DNA of 53,321 nt from a virus. Position numbers and translations under genes: made by a program. The notes below the pieces were generated by a model. That model was given only the letters and a program-made list of their open reading frames with translations. It did no database searches and was not told where the DNA came from. The DNA lies in the IMG/VR virus record IMGVR_UViG_3300047470_000144, positions 1 to 53,321 of that record. One strand, 5' to 3'. Position 1 is the stretch's first letter, and every line of letters starts with the position of its first letter. Positions 31,750 to 39,590 of the stretch are shown piece by piece.

Positions 31750-32085
31750 ATGCGGAACGCTCTTGTTGCATTGGCGCTGGCTGCTTTGGTCGGCTGCACG
31801 ACTACCGGGTTACAGGATCAGCCGCCGGCTTACTCTGGGTCCTCTCAAAAGACACCGCAAAACCTCGCGCGCTGCCTAGCGCCCAAGTGGCAGGAGATAA
31901 ACTCAGCTACCAGTTCGGTTGAGACGCAAACGGGATACAAGATCGCCGTGCCGTCTCTGTTCGCTGGAACCATAGCTCTCGCCACCATCGACGGCAGCGC
32001 ATCAGGCTCCACCGTCAGAGTGTTCCTTCCATCCGACTGGGCCGGGACTCAGGGGTGGAAGGATGCTGCAAAAACCTGCACCTAA
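31750..32085 (+). CDS. Phage lipoprotein, possible superinfection exclusion
   Basis: A 111-residue protein with a clear lipoprotein signal: MRNALVALALAALVGC, lipobox LVGC with Cys16. The rest is a small soluble domain with two further cysteines (ARCLAPKWQEI and KTCT). GGAGG precedes the ATG, there are 60-base gaps on both sides, and it has its own terminator. Lipoproteins in this position can act like Cor of phi80/T5-type systems by blocking the receptor; that is inference. Confidence 0.75.
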   Translation: MRNALVALALAALVGCTTTGLQDQPPAYSGSSQKTPQNLARCLAPKWQEINSATSSVETQTGYKIAVPSLFAGTIALATIDGSASGSTVRVFLPSDWAGTQGWKDAAKTCT

Positions 32086-32101
32086 CCACATCAATTTGTA
32101 A

Positions 32102-32126
32102 AGGCCGCCTACGGGCGGCTTTTTAT
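32102..32126 (+). terminator. Terminator after lipoprotein gene
   Basis: A GCCGCC/GGCGGC stem with flanking A-T pairs and TTTTTATT. It isolates the lipoprotein as a separate unit within the tail genes. Confidence 0.75.
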
Positions 32127-32141
32127 TGCCTGGAGAAAAAT

Positions 32142-32753
32142 ATGGCCGCTGCCATGACCACCATTTTGCTATCCGGCAGCTTGGCAAAGAAGTTCGGCCG
32201 CGAGCATTCCAGGATGCTCGAAAGTGGCTCGGTACAAGAAGCCTTCAGCGCACTCAAGCACACCCTTGAGGGCTTTGCTGATTTTGTAGCCGACCTGTCA
32301 AGACGCGGTACGAAGTTTGCGATTTTCCGCAATCGAGAAAACGTTGGAGTCGATCGTCTCACGATGAGCGGGGCTTCTGAGATCCGTGTTGTTCCGGTAA
32401 TCGTGGGCAGCAAAAGCGGAGGGTTGCTGCAGACAGTGCTCGGGGCTGTATTGATCGTTGTCGGCGTTGTTGTAACGGGAATGAGCTTTGGTAGCGCCGC
32501 TCCCGTTGGTGCCGCCTTGATTGGGGTTGGCATCGGCATGGTCGCTGGCGGCATTCTTCAAATGTTGTCGCCCACGCCTAAGGCCCCATCACAGGAGGAT
32601 CAGGGTGCGACTGAGAATAAGCCTAGTTACCTGTTCAACGGCGCTTTCAACTCTACACAGCAGGGCGTTCCGGTGCCCGTGGTTTACGGCCAGATGCTGG
32701 TCGGATCGAGCGTCGTATCCGTCGGCACATGGTCAGAGGCGATCCCCGTATGA
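32142..32753 (+). CDS. Tail assembly protein I-like
   Basis: A 203-residue protein starting MAAAMTTILLSGSLAKKFG. A ubiquitin-like N-terminal half is followed by a glycine-rich hydrophobic segment (LGAVLIVVGVVVTGMSFG to GVGIGMVAGGILQML) and a C-terminal GVPVPVVYGQMLVGS motif, all as in lambda gpI. GGAG lies upstream. It overlaps the J gene by four bases. Confidence 0.9.
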   Translation: MAAAMTTILLSGSLAKKFGREHSRMLESGSVQEAFSALKHTLEGFADFVADLSRRGTKFAIFRNRENVGVDRLTMSGASEIRVVPVIVGSKSGGLLQTVLGAVLIVVGVVVTGMSFGSAAPVGAALIGVGIGMVAGGILQMLSPTPKAPSQEDQGATENKPSYLFNGAFNSTQQGVPVPVVYGQMLVGSSVVSVGTWSEAIPV

Positions 32754-35700
32754 GCGAAGTAATCGTCGGTCGCAAGGGTGGTGGTGGGAAAGGCGGCGGA
32801 AGCAGCGGCACTGCTCGCACGCCAATCGAGGCGCCAGACAGTCTTCGATCCAAGCAGCATGTGCAAATTCTGCATGCGCTTTGCGAGGGCGAGATTGAGG
32901 GCATTCCCTACGGTGATATGGGGATTTTTTTTGATGATGTACCACTTCAAAATACTGATGGGACTTACAATTTCTCTGGCGTAAAGGTTGATTTCCGCGC
33001 CGGCACCCAGTGGCAGTCTTATATCCCGATCGCTGGCCTTGAGGCAGAGCAGACTGTCGGTGTCGAAATGAAGTACATGGTCGCCATTGAGCGGGCGATC
33101 ACTGACACCGATGTTGATGCAATCAGAATCACTGTGAGTGTGCCCCAGCTTTCAACGCAGGACGTAAAGCTTGGCGATATGAACGGATCAAGAGCCGACT
33201 TCAGGGTTGAAGGCAAGCTGGGGTCTGGCTCTTGGAGCCTGCTGTGTGCAGATATCGCTATTGGCGGCAAAACGATGAGCCGCACCCAGTTTTCGTACCT
33301 GATTCGTCTTCCTGCATCTGGCGGGCTGCCGCGCTACGTTCGCCTTACCCGCCTGACCGCCGACGCGGTCAGCCAGGCCACGCAAAACAGAACATTCTTT
33401 GATAGTTTGACCTGGATTTGGGATGAGAAGCTTCGCTACCCAAACACCGCTATGGTTGGCCTGTCGCTGGATGCTCAGCAGTTTTCCACCATTCCTCGAA
33501 TGGCCTTTATGGTGCAAGGAACTAAGGTCCTTGTCCCGGTTAACTATGACCCTGTGACCAGGGTCTACACAGGATCATGGGACGGCACATTCAAGCGCGC
33601 GTGGTCTGATAACCCGGCTTGGGTGTGGTACGACATGCTGACCAATACCCGGTATGGGCTGGGCGGTCTTCTCGACTCGACCATGATCGATAAATACGCG
33701 CTGTACAGCATCGCGCAATACTGCGACGTCTTGGTCCCTAACGGCTATGGCTCTGGCGGTTTAGAGCCAAGATTCACTTGCAATTTGGCACTTATGACGC
33801 AGCAGGATGCATGGAAGCTGGTCAACGACATGGTGTCGGTTTTCAGGGCAATCTGTTTTTGGGCTGGCGGCACCCTTACAGCCGTTCAAGATGCGCCGAG
33901 ATCGAGCCGCTACCTGTTCAATAACGCAACAGTGGTGGGTGGTGAGTTCGGCTATCAATCCGTAGCGTCTGACCAGCGCTTCAACGTCGCAGCAGTTACA
34001 TGGAACAACCCATTCCAGCAGTACAAGCAGTCTGTAGAAGTTGTTGAGCGTCAGGATCTTATCGCCAAGTGGGGACGAATTCAGCAAAACGACGTTATGG
34101 CGATCGGATGCACATCTCGCGGGCAAGCCAACCGGCTTGGGCGCTGGATTTTGTACGCCGAGAGTGAGGCGGTTACATTTGCAGTCGGCGCCGATGGCGC
34201 CATACCTATGCCAGGTGATGTCATCGATATTGCCGATGCAAACCGGGCCGGTGCGCGTAATGGAGGCCGTATTTTGGCCGGCAGTACCGCGTCAACCTTG
34301 CTGCTTGACGGGCCGGTCGGGTTCGGCGACACCGGGGTGATCAGTGTCATCCTGAGTGATGGCAGCTTGGCGACAAGGACTGTGACCGTAGCTACAGGCG
34401 CCACCTCCGTCAGCGTGTCTCCGGCGTTGTCTCCGGCACCTCTTGCCTCGGCCCCGTGGGCCTTTGCCTCTGCCAGCCTGGATACTCAGAAATTTCGCAT
34501 TATCGGAATTACCGAGGGTGATGACGGAACATACGCTATTAATGCCATTGCCTTTGACCCGGACAAATTCGATCAGGTCGACTTTGGGACGCCAGACATC
34601 GATGCCCCGATCAGCATCGTTAATTTCGGCGCACCCAATCAGGTAGGGGATTTGACTTTCACAGAGTCTCTTTATGAAACCGGTGGAGGATTGGCGGCGG
34701 CAAGGCTCACTGTAAGCTGGACACCGCCAGCGCGCGCCATGCGCTACCAAGTCCAAGTGCAGAAGCCTGGCTCAAACTGGGAGGATATCGGCGATGTTAC
34801 GACGCCAAGCATTGATTTTGATGCTGCCTCCTACGGCTATTGGTCTGTCCGGATCACTCCCGTATCAGCCCTCGGGTTGACTGGTGCTGCATCGCAAAAG
34901 AGCTACCTAGCTCAGGCTCTGGCAGCCCCTCCCGCCGAACTGAACGGGCTTCGGCTGGATGCCATCAATAGCGTTGCTACGCTGGCGTGGGAGCCAGCCC
35001 CTGAACTGGATGTGAAGTTGGGCGGCGCCATCAGTATCAGGCACTCGCGCAATTTGGGCGCCACTTGGTCGGCCGCACTGCCATTATCCGACGTAGCAGG
35101 GCGCTCGACTTCTGCCGTTGTCGCGCTGCTGCCAGGCAAATACATGGTTCGCGCAGTCGACTCATCCGGAAACGGGGGGCCAGTCAAAGAGGTCTGGTCA
35201 GACGCCCAGGTCCCACTTCCTGCCAACGTATTTGTGACGCTTAGTGAGTCTCCGGGTTTCCCTGGGGTTGCCACGAATGCTTCTGTAGTGGAAGGCATCC
35301 TCAAGCTCTCTGGCGCCGACTTGTTCGACTCTCTGACAGATGTTGATGCGATGTATGTCGACCTCGACAAGATGGGCGGCTCACTGCCAACCATGTCTTA
35401 TCGGTTTGCTGCTCCGCTGGATCTTGGCTATGTCTACGACAATCGTCTGACCGCTTATGTCGAGGCGTCGATCTATACGGATAGCCTGTATATCGACTCC
35501 GTTCTAGATTTCGATGCTTTGGCGTCAACTGACGGCGATCCTCCGAATGGCGCAACGCTTTCGCTATGGGTCAGGACTTCTGATGTCTCGCCTGCGGTTT
35601 GGTCAGACTGGAAGCCGTTTGTGGTCGGCGACTACCGGGCTCGTCAGTTCGATTTTGAATTGCGCGGGGCGGTATCTAGCGTCACCGACTGGATTGATGT

Positions 35701-35965
35701 CTCGACCCTGCAGGTCGTGGTTGACATGCCAGATCGGGTTGAAAGCGGGAATGACATTTCCGTTCCGGTCGGCGGTCTTGCAATCACGTACAGCCCTCCA
35801 TTTAAAGCCAACCCAGCGGTCAGCCTGACGGCTCAAGGCTTGTCGCCAGGCGATTACCTGGACGTGTCATCCAAGACGGTGACTGGTTTCACGGTCTTCA
35901 TTCGAAATTCAAGCGGTGTCGCCCAATCCGGCAGATCGATTGACTACATCACCAAGGGATACTGA
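32750..35965 (+). CDS. Central tail fibre / host specificity protein J
   Basis: A 1071-residue protein. The N-terminal half matches lambda gpJ: GKGGGSSGTARTPIEAPDSL, EGEIEGIPYG, and WIWDEKLRYPNTAMVGLSLD. Fibronectin type III-like domains lie at about 640-830 (LTVSWTPPARAMRYQVQVQK). The C-terminal 250 residues should include receptor-binding parts. The tip trimer contacts the cell surface and helps set host range. Confidence 0.93.
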   Translation: MSEVIVGRKGGGGKGGGSSGTARTPIEAPDSLRSKQHVQILHALCEGEIEGIPYGDMGIFFDDVPLQNTDGTYNFSGVKVDFRAGTQWQSYIPIAGLEAEQTVGVEMKYMVAIERAITDTDVDAIRITVSVPQLSTQDVKLGDMNGSRADFRVEGKLGSGSWSLLCADIAIGGKTMSRTQFSYLIRLPASGGLPRYVRLTRLTADAVSQATQNRTFFDSLTWIWDEKLRYPNTAMVGLSLDAQQFSTIPRMAFMVQGTKVLVPVNYDPVTRVYTGSWDGTFKRAWSDNPAWVWYDMLTNTRYGLGGLLDSTMIDKYALYSIAQYCDVLVPNGYGSGGLEPRFTCNLALMTQQDAWKLVNDMVSVFRAICFWAGGTLTAVQDAPRSSRYLFNNATVVGGEFGYQSVASDQRFNVAAVTWNNPFQQYKQSVEVVERQDLIAKWGRIQQNDVMAIGCTSRGQANRLGRWILYAESEAVTFAVGADGAIPMPGDVIDIADANRAGARNGGRILAGSTASTLLLDGPVGFGDTGVISVILSDGSLATRTVTVATGATSVSVSPALSPAPLASAPWAFASASLDTQKFRIIGITEGDDGTYAINAIAFDPDKFDQVDFGTPDIDAPISIVNFGAPNQVGDLTFTESLYETGGGLAAARLTVSWTPPARAMRYQVQVQKPGSNWEDIGDVTTPSIDFDAASYGYWSVRITPVSALGLTGAASQKSYLAQALAAPPAELNGLRLDAINSVATLAWEPAPELDVKLGGAISIRHSRNLGATWSAALPLSDVAGRSTSAVVALLPGKYMVRAVDSSGNGGPVKEVWSDAQVPLPANVFVTLSESPGFPGVATNASVVEGILKLSGADLFDSLTDVDAMYVDLDKMGGSLPTMSYRFAAPLDLGYVYDNRLTAYVEASIYTDSLYIDSVLDFDALASTDGDPPNGATLSLWVRTSDVSPAVWSDWKPFVVGDYRARQFDFELRGAVSSVTDWIDVSTLQVVVDMPDRVESGNDISVPVGGLAITYSPPFKANPAVSLTAQGLSPGDYLDVSSKTVTGFTVFIRNSSGVAQSGRSIDYITKGY

Positions 35966-35967
35966 AT

Positions 35968-36831
35968 ATGTCGCAACATGACTTTAATATCGCAAACGGC
36001 CCGGGGGCGACCTTTCGGGGCGACTTGAATAATGCCTTGGCCGCATTGGCGTCTATGAGCAGCGGCGCGACAGCTCCATCCCCAACCTTTGCCTGTCAGA
36101 TGTGGGCCGATACCGGAACTGGGCGTATTCGGCGCCGGGATAGCGGGAATACGTTTTGGATCGATCTCGGTCCAATCAACCAGAATGCAACAGGCCAACT
36201 GATTGCAGTTCGTGTCTTTGCCGCTGCAGGCAGCAGCACCTATACACCAACTGCAGGCACAAACTCTGTTATTGCTGAGGTGCAAGGAGCTGGCGGTGCA
36301 GGGGCTGGTGCGCCAGCAACTGGTGCAGGCAACGGATCGCTGGGAAGCTCTGGCGGTGCCGGGGCTTACGCCATAAGCTTTTTCAGTACAGGGTTCTCCG
36401 GTGTAACCATCACAGTTGGAGCTGGCGGAACCGGTGTTTCTGGCGCGGCGGGTAACGTCGGCGGCACCTCTTCGTTTGGTGGGCTTATTAGCTGCCCTGG
36501 CGGCAAAGGTGGAAATACGGCGGGGCCTTCCTCGGGGGCATTTTTTGCATTCACCGGGAACAGTAACGCGGCAACAGGCGGGAATTTGTCGTCAAATGTT
36601 GGCGCAGGAGGTGCATTTTCTATCTGCCTCAACTCTGGCAGCCTAATCGCAGGCCCAGGCGGCGCATCGATGTTCGGTCCCGGCGCAGTTCCATCAGGGA
36701 TTGGCGGCACCGGCATTGCTTCTGGCTCATACGGCTCTGGCGGCGCAGGGACCATTCAGGTGGCCAGTGGATCTGCTGCAACTGGCGGTGCCGGGGCCAA
36801 TGGCATCGTGCGGGTTTGGGAGTACAGCTAA
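35968..36831 (+). CDS. Glycine-rich tail fibre protein
   Basis: A 287-residue protein. The first 100 residues are an attachment domain (MSQHDFNIANGPGATFRGDL). Residues about 105-280 are glycine-rich (GAGGAGAGAPATGAGNGSLG), ending ANGIVRVWEYS. Such glycine-rich domains form polyglycine-helix adhesins at fibre tips in other phages. It is probably a side or terminal fibre working with the J protein. Confidence 0.8.
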   Translation: MSQHDFNIANGPGATFRGDLNNALAALASMSSGATAPSPTFACQMWADTGTGRIRRRDSGNTFWIDLGPINQNATGQLIAVRVFAAAGSSTYTPTAGTNSVIAEVQGAGGAGAGAPATGAGNGSLGSSGGAGAYAISFFSTGFSGVTITVGAGGTGVSGAAGNVGGTSSFGGLISCPGGKGGNTAGPSSGAFFAFTGNSNAATGGNLSSNVGAGGAFSICLNSGSLIAGPGGASMFGPGAVPSGIGGTGIASGSYGSGGAGTIQVASGSAATGGAGANGIVRVWEYS

Positions 36832-36877
36832 TGGAACGAGTCCCAGGCCGGATTAGTTTGGCGATGGGGGCGGCATC

Positions 36878-37813
36878 ATGCTGACATTTGCATGGGTTCC
36901 AACCTACAACTCAAACAAAACAGTAAAACCTGAAGTCAAGGTTATAAAGTTCGGTGATGGCTATGAACAAAGACAAGGTTCAGGACTGAACCGTCAGCCT
37001 CGAACCTACAATTTGAGTTTTCAGCGTACATCCTCAGAGATTGACGCGATCAGCTCCTTCCTTTATTCGCGCGGCGCCGTAGAAGCCTTCAACTACGTAC
37101 ACCCTGGCAGCCCTACTGGGACATTCGTTTGTCGGAGCTGGGTGCGGACTAATGTCGCACGCGGCGTCGACCGCATTGAAGCAACATTCGAAGAGGTTTA
37201 CGACGCCATGGTAGTAGTTGCGATGTATGGGGATTCGACGACTTTTGGCGCCGAGCTTCTTCCGAGCGGGAAATGGATTAAATCGCTCAGTAACGTGCCC
37301 GCCGTCATACAAAGCAAATACTCAGGCGGGGTCACTGTCCTGAATAAAGGTATCAGCGGCGTAACCATGCCGCAGATGGTGATTGGTGCCTATCCGGCAA
37401 CTAAGACCTGGGCGCAGGAAATGGCGGAGTCGTATGCCAATATCGTCGTTCTCAACTTTGGTATCAATGATGCCAACACGGTTTGGGAGGACGACTACCA
37501 AATCAACTATTACGCTACTCAACTCATTGATATTGCTCAGGCTCATGGGAAAATTGTCGTTATCGAAACTCCAAATCCTGTCAATACGCCGCTCTACACT
37601 CGCCTGTCTCAGGTTGCGTATGTGATCAGAACGCTGGCTCAGTCTAGATCGCTGACATTGGCAGATCATCACCTCTGGATACAGACCGGGCTGCCAAGCT
37701 GGGAGACGTATCTTCCCGATGGAATCCACCCAAATGCAGCACTTTATACCTACAAGGCAGATTCCCTCTACAGCGTGCTTAACCCAGTCGTTCAAAGCCT
37801 GATAACTCATTGA
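36878..37813 (+). CDS. M-like tail protein fused to SGNH/GDSL hydrolase
   Basis: A 311-residue fusion. Residues 1-109 are a close paralogue of the M-like protein at 29937, even sharing the GCGGnATCATGCTGAC start region. Residues 113-311 are an SGNH hydrolase with all catalytic blocks: Ser120 (YGDSTTFG), Gly158 (NKGISG), Asn197 (NFGINDAN), and Asp281/His284 (LPDGIHPN). The natural reading is an esterase or deacetylase docked on the tail tip through the M domain, acting on surface polysaccharide. The substrate is unknown. It lies between the fibre and fibre-assembly genes. Confidence 0.88.
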   Translation: MLTFAWVPTYNSNKTVKPEVKVIKFGDGYEQRQGSGLNRQPRTYNLSFQRTSSEIDAISSFLYSRGAVEAFNYVHPGSPTGTFVCRSWVRTNVARGVDRIEATFEEVYDAMVVVAMYGDSTTFGAELLPSGKWIKSLSNVPAVIQSKYSGGVTVLNKGISGVTMPQMVIGAYPATKTWAQEMAESYANIVVLNFGINDANTVWEDDYQINYYATQLIDIAQAHGKIVVIETPNPVNTPLYTRLSQVAYVIRTLAQSRSLTLADHHLWIQTGLPSWETYLPDGIHPNAALYTYKADSLYSVLNPVVQSLITH

Positions 37814-37826
37814 TATGGAGAATTAA

Positions 37827-38246
37827 ATGAAGAGCTACGCAAGAATTTGCGAGGGTCAGGTGCAGGAGATATTTGCCACCGATCTCGATATCACGCAGAT
37901 GTTCCACCCTGATATGATTTGGGTGGACATTACAGCGCTTGAGCCGGCACCGGTGGTTGGATGGTCGGCTATTGAGTTGCCGGATGGCTGGCAGTTTGAA
38001 AAGCCAGTTGCGATTATCCCAACCAATGCAGAATTGATCTTGTCATCCATGGTTGAGCGAGATGCACGCCTTGATGCCGCCGACGAAGCTACGGCGGGGA
38101 TGGCTGATGCTTACATCGCTGGCCTCTTGGAGGCTGAAGATGTTGCGAAGTTCAAAGCATTTGCTGCTTATAAGCTCGCCCTGAACAAGATCGATAAGCA
38201 GCCTGGATATCCACAAACAATCGCGTGGCCAATGCTGCCGCAATAA
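37827..38246 (+). CDS. Tail fibre assembly protein
   Basis: A 139-residue protein of the Tfa/caudo-TAP type: an N-terminal domain (MKSYARICEGQVQEIF), a middle with PDGWQF, and a C-terminal helical region ending FKAFAAYKLALNKIDKQPGY, KIDKQPGYPQTIAWPMLP. It helps fold or attach fibres and presumably serves the preceding fibre or fusion gene. GGAG lies upstream. Confidence 0.85.
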   Translation: MKSYARICEGQVQEIFATDLDITQMFHPDMIWVDITALEPAPVVGWSAIELPDGWQFEKPVAIIPTNAELILSSMVERDARLDAADEATAGMADAYIAGLLEAEDVAKFKAFAAYKLALNKIDKQPGYPQTIAWPMLPQ

Positions 38247-38257
38247 CGGAGAGAATC

Positions 38258-38344
38258 ATGCCTATCACCGCGCAGCAACTGCTGCAGATCCTCCCGAACG
38301 CCGGCAAACAAGCCGGCGTTTTTGCGTCTGCGCTAGGCGACTGA
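38258..38344 (+). pseudogene. Remnant of GH19-type endolysin N-terminus
   Basis: A 28-codon frame with a good GGAGAG ribosome site reads MPITAQQLLQILPNAGKQAG and then VFASALGD. This is the usual opening of Pseudomonas phage GH19 (chitinase-like) endolysins, from memory of that family. It stops at 38344, where the reverse-strand HNH gene begins to overlap. The bases encoding NAGKQAGVF form a perfect terminator. It may be a remnant, or a leader kept for the terminator. Confidence 0.6.
38297..38324 (+). terminator. Terminator within the endolysin remnant
   Basis: A perfect 9-bp stem AACGCCGGC/GCCGGCGTT with a 6-base loop and five T residues. It ends the tail operon just before the HNH gene coming from the other strand. 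Confidence 0.88.
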
Positions 38345-39064
38345 CCTTCGATCCTTCCGAAGGTATGACTCCCTGTCCCTGCGCGACGGCAGCCGGTCGC
38401 TCTGGGTGACTGCCAGCTCAATGGGGATGCCGGCCTTGATTCGATAGTGGGCTGTGGTGAGCTTCACTCCGAAGTGCCTACATGCGTGGCCGATGCTGTT
38501 GAAGAGGACGCCGTCGATCTCAATTTTTGTCAGGCCTCGACGGTTCTCGGCGCCTTGCTCCTGGACAGTTGCCCATCGGCAGTTGCCGGGAGAGTAGTCC
38601 TTGTTCGACTCTTTGCGGTCGATGCTGTATTGGCCAGCAGGACGCGGACCCATGTCTTCCAGGAAGTTTTCGAACGAGTGCAGCCAGCGCTCACAAACCC
38701 TGATGCCGCGCCCGCCCCAGTTTGGGTAATCCTTGAATTTCTCGTCGTAACACCTGCGCTTCATTCCCAGCCAGGTTTTGTATTCGACCGAGACCTTTCC
38801 TCTGCGCTTGTGTCCGTGGGTTACCGATCGTTCGGCGCGAATTTTGATGAAGTCCCGGTTGGCGCCCATGGATGACGCCCATTCGGACAATAAGCATCCG
38901 CAAGACTTGGTTGCTCCGCTTCGTAGACCCTTCGAGTTAATTGCCGACTCCTTCCCGCAATCACAACGACACAGCCACATCGACCCACCGTTAGTAGCCA
39001 CTCCTGCATAGCCGATTACGAACAGACGGCCATAGCGAAGCCCGGAAATATCAATCCGTTTCAT
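38333..39064 (-). CDS. HNH homing endonuclease-like protein
   Basis: A 243-residue protein on the minus strand inside the rightward late operon. A zinc-ribbon N-terminal part (WLCRCDCGKESAINSKGLRS, SCGCLLSE) is followed by YKTWLGMKRRCYDEKFKDYP and the nuclease region GQYSIDRKESNKDYSPGNCR, ending with an AP2-like tail. AGGTG six bases before the ATG at 39064 sets the start. Its reverse direction and location between two endolysin sequences mark it as a mobile insertion. Confidence 0.85.
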   Translation of the reverse strand: MKRIDISGLRYGRLFVIGYAGVATNGGSMWLCRCDCGKESAINSKGLRSGATKSCGCLLSEWASSMGANRDFIKIRAERSVTHGHKRRGKVSVEYKTWLGMKRRCYDEKFKDYPNWGGRGIRVCERWLHSFENFLEDMGPRPAGQYSIDRKESNKDYSPGNCRWATVQEQGAENRRGLTKIEIDGVLFNSIGHACRHFGVKLTTAHYRIKAGIPIELAVTQSDRLPSRRDRESYLRKDRRSVA

Positions 39065-39095
39065 TTGCACACCTATATGTATGGAGGACGGCCTG

Positions 39096-39590
39096 ATGGC
39101 AGTCGTTAGCGAAAAAACAGCTGGGAGCAGAAACGCGATTGCGTTCCTGGATATGCTTGCGTGGTCAGAAGGGACGTCGACGAGCAAATACACCCGTGAC
39201 GATGGGTACGACGTTGTAGTTGGCGGGATGGACAGCCCGAACACGTTTGGCAGTTACGCCGATCACCCGGGCATTCTGGTGTCGGTCAACAAAGCCGGAC
39301 TAAAGTCGACGGCGGCAGGCCGCTACCAGCTGCTGAAACGCTGGTGGACTGCCTACCGGAAATCGCTCGCGCTGAAAGACTTCTCGCCACTGAGCCAGGA
39401 TCTGGTGGCGCTCCAGCAGATTCGTGAGCGTTCGGCGCTGGCCGATATCCATGCTGGGCGAATTGAGTCGGCGATCGAGAAGTGCTCGAACATCTGGGCA
39501 AGCCTTCCCGGGAACACCTATGGACAGCGCATGCACAAGAAGGAAGACCTGCTTGTGCGCTTCGTGTCGCTGGGCGGGGTGGTGGCATGA
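39096..39590 (+). CDS. Endolysin, lambda gpR-like (GH104)
   Basis: A 164-residue lytic transglycosylase. AIAFLDMLAWSEGT carries the catalytic Glu25; GYDVVVGG, LKSTAAGRYQLLKRWW and NIWASLPGNTYGQ are close to lambda R. It cuts peptidoglycan once the holin opens the inner membrane. GGAGG eight bases upstream favours the ATG at 39096 over one at 39081. It overlaps the spanin by four bases. Confidence 0.93.
   Translation: MAVVSEKTAGSRNAIAFLDMLAWSEGTSTSKYTRDDGYDVVVGGMDSPNTFGSYADHPGILVSVNKAGLKSTAAGRYQLLKRWWTAYRKSLALKDFSPLSQDLVALQQIRERSALADIHAGRIESAIEKCSNIWASLPGNTYGQRMHKKEDLLVRFVSLGGVVA

Noticed and set aside
36831-36884. Seventeen-codon frame starting in the fibre gene stop codon and ending in the M-SGNH start
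   Set aside because: It overlaps both neighbours but has no ribosome site and a nondescript sequence; probably chance.
38333-39064. Insertion sequence around the reverse-strand HNH gene
   Set aside because: No transposase, no terminal inverted repeats and no target duplication are visible; a free-standing homing endonuclease fits better.
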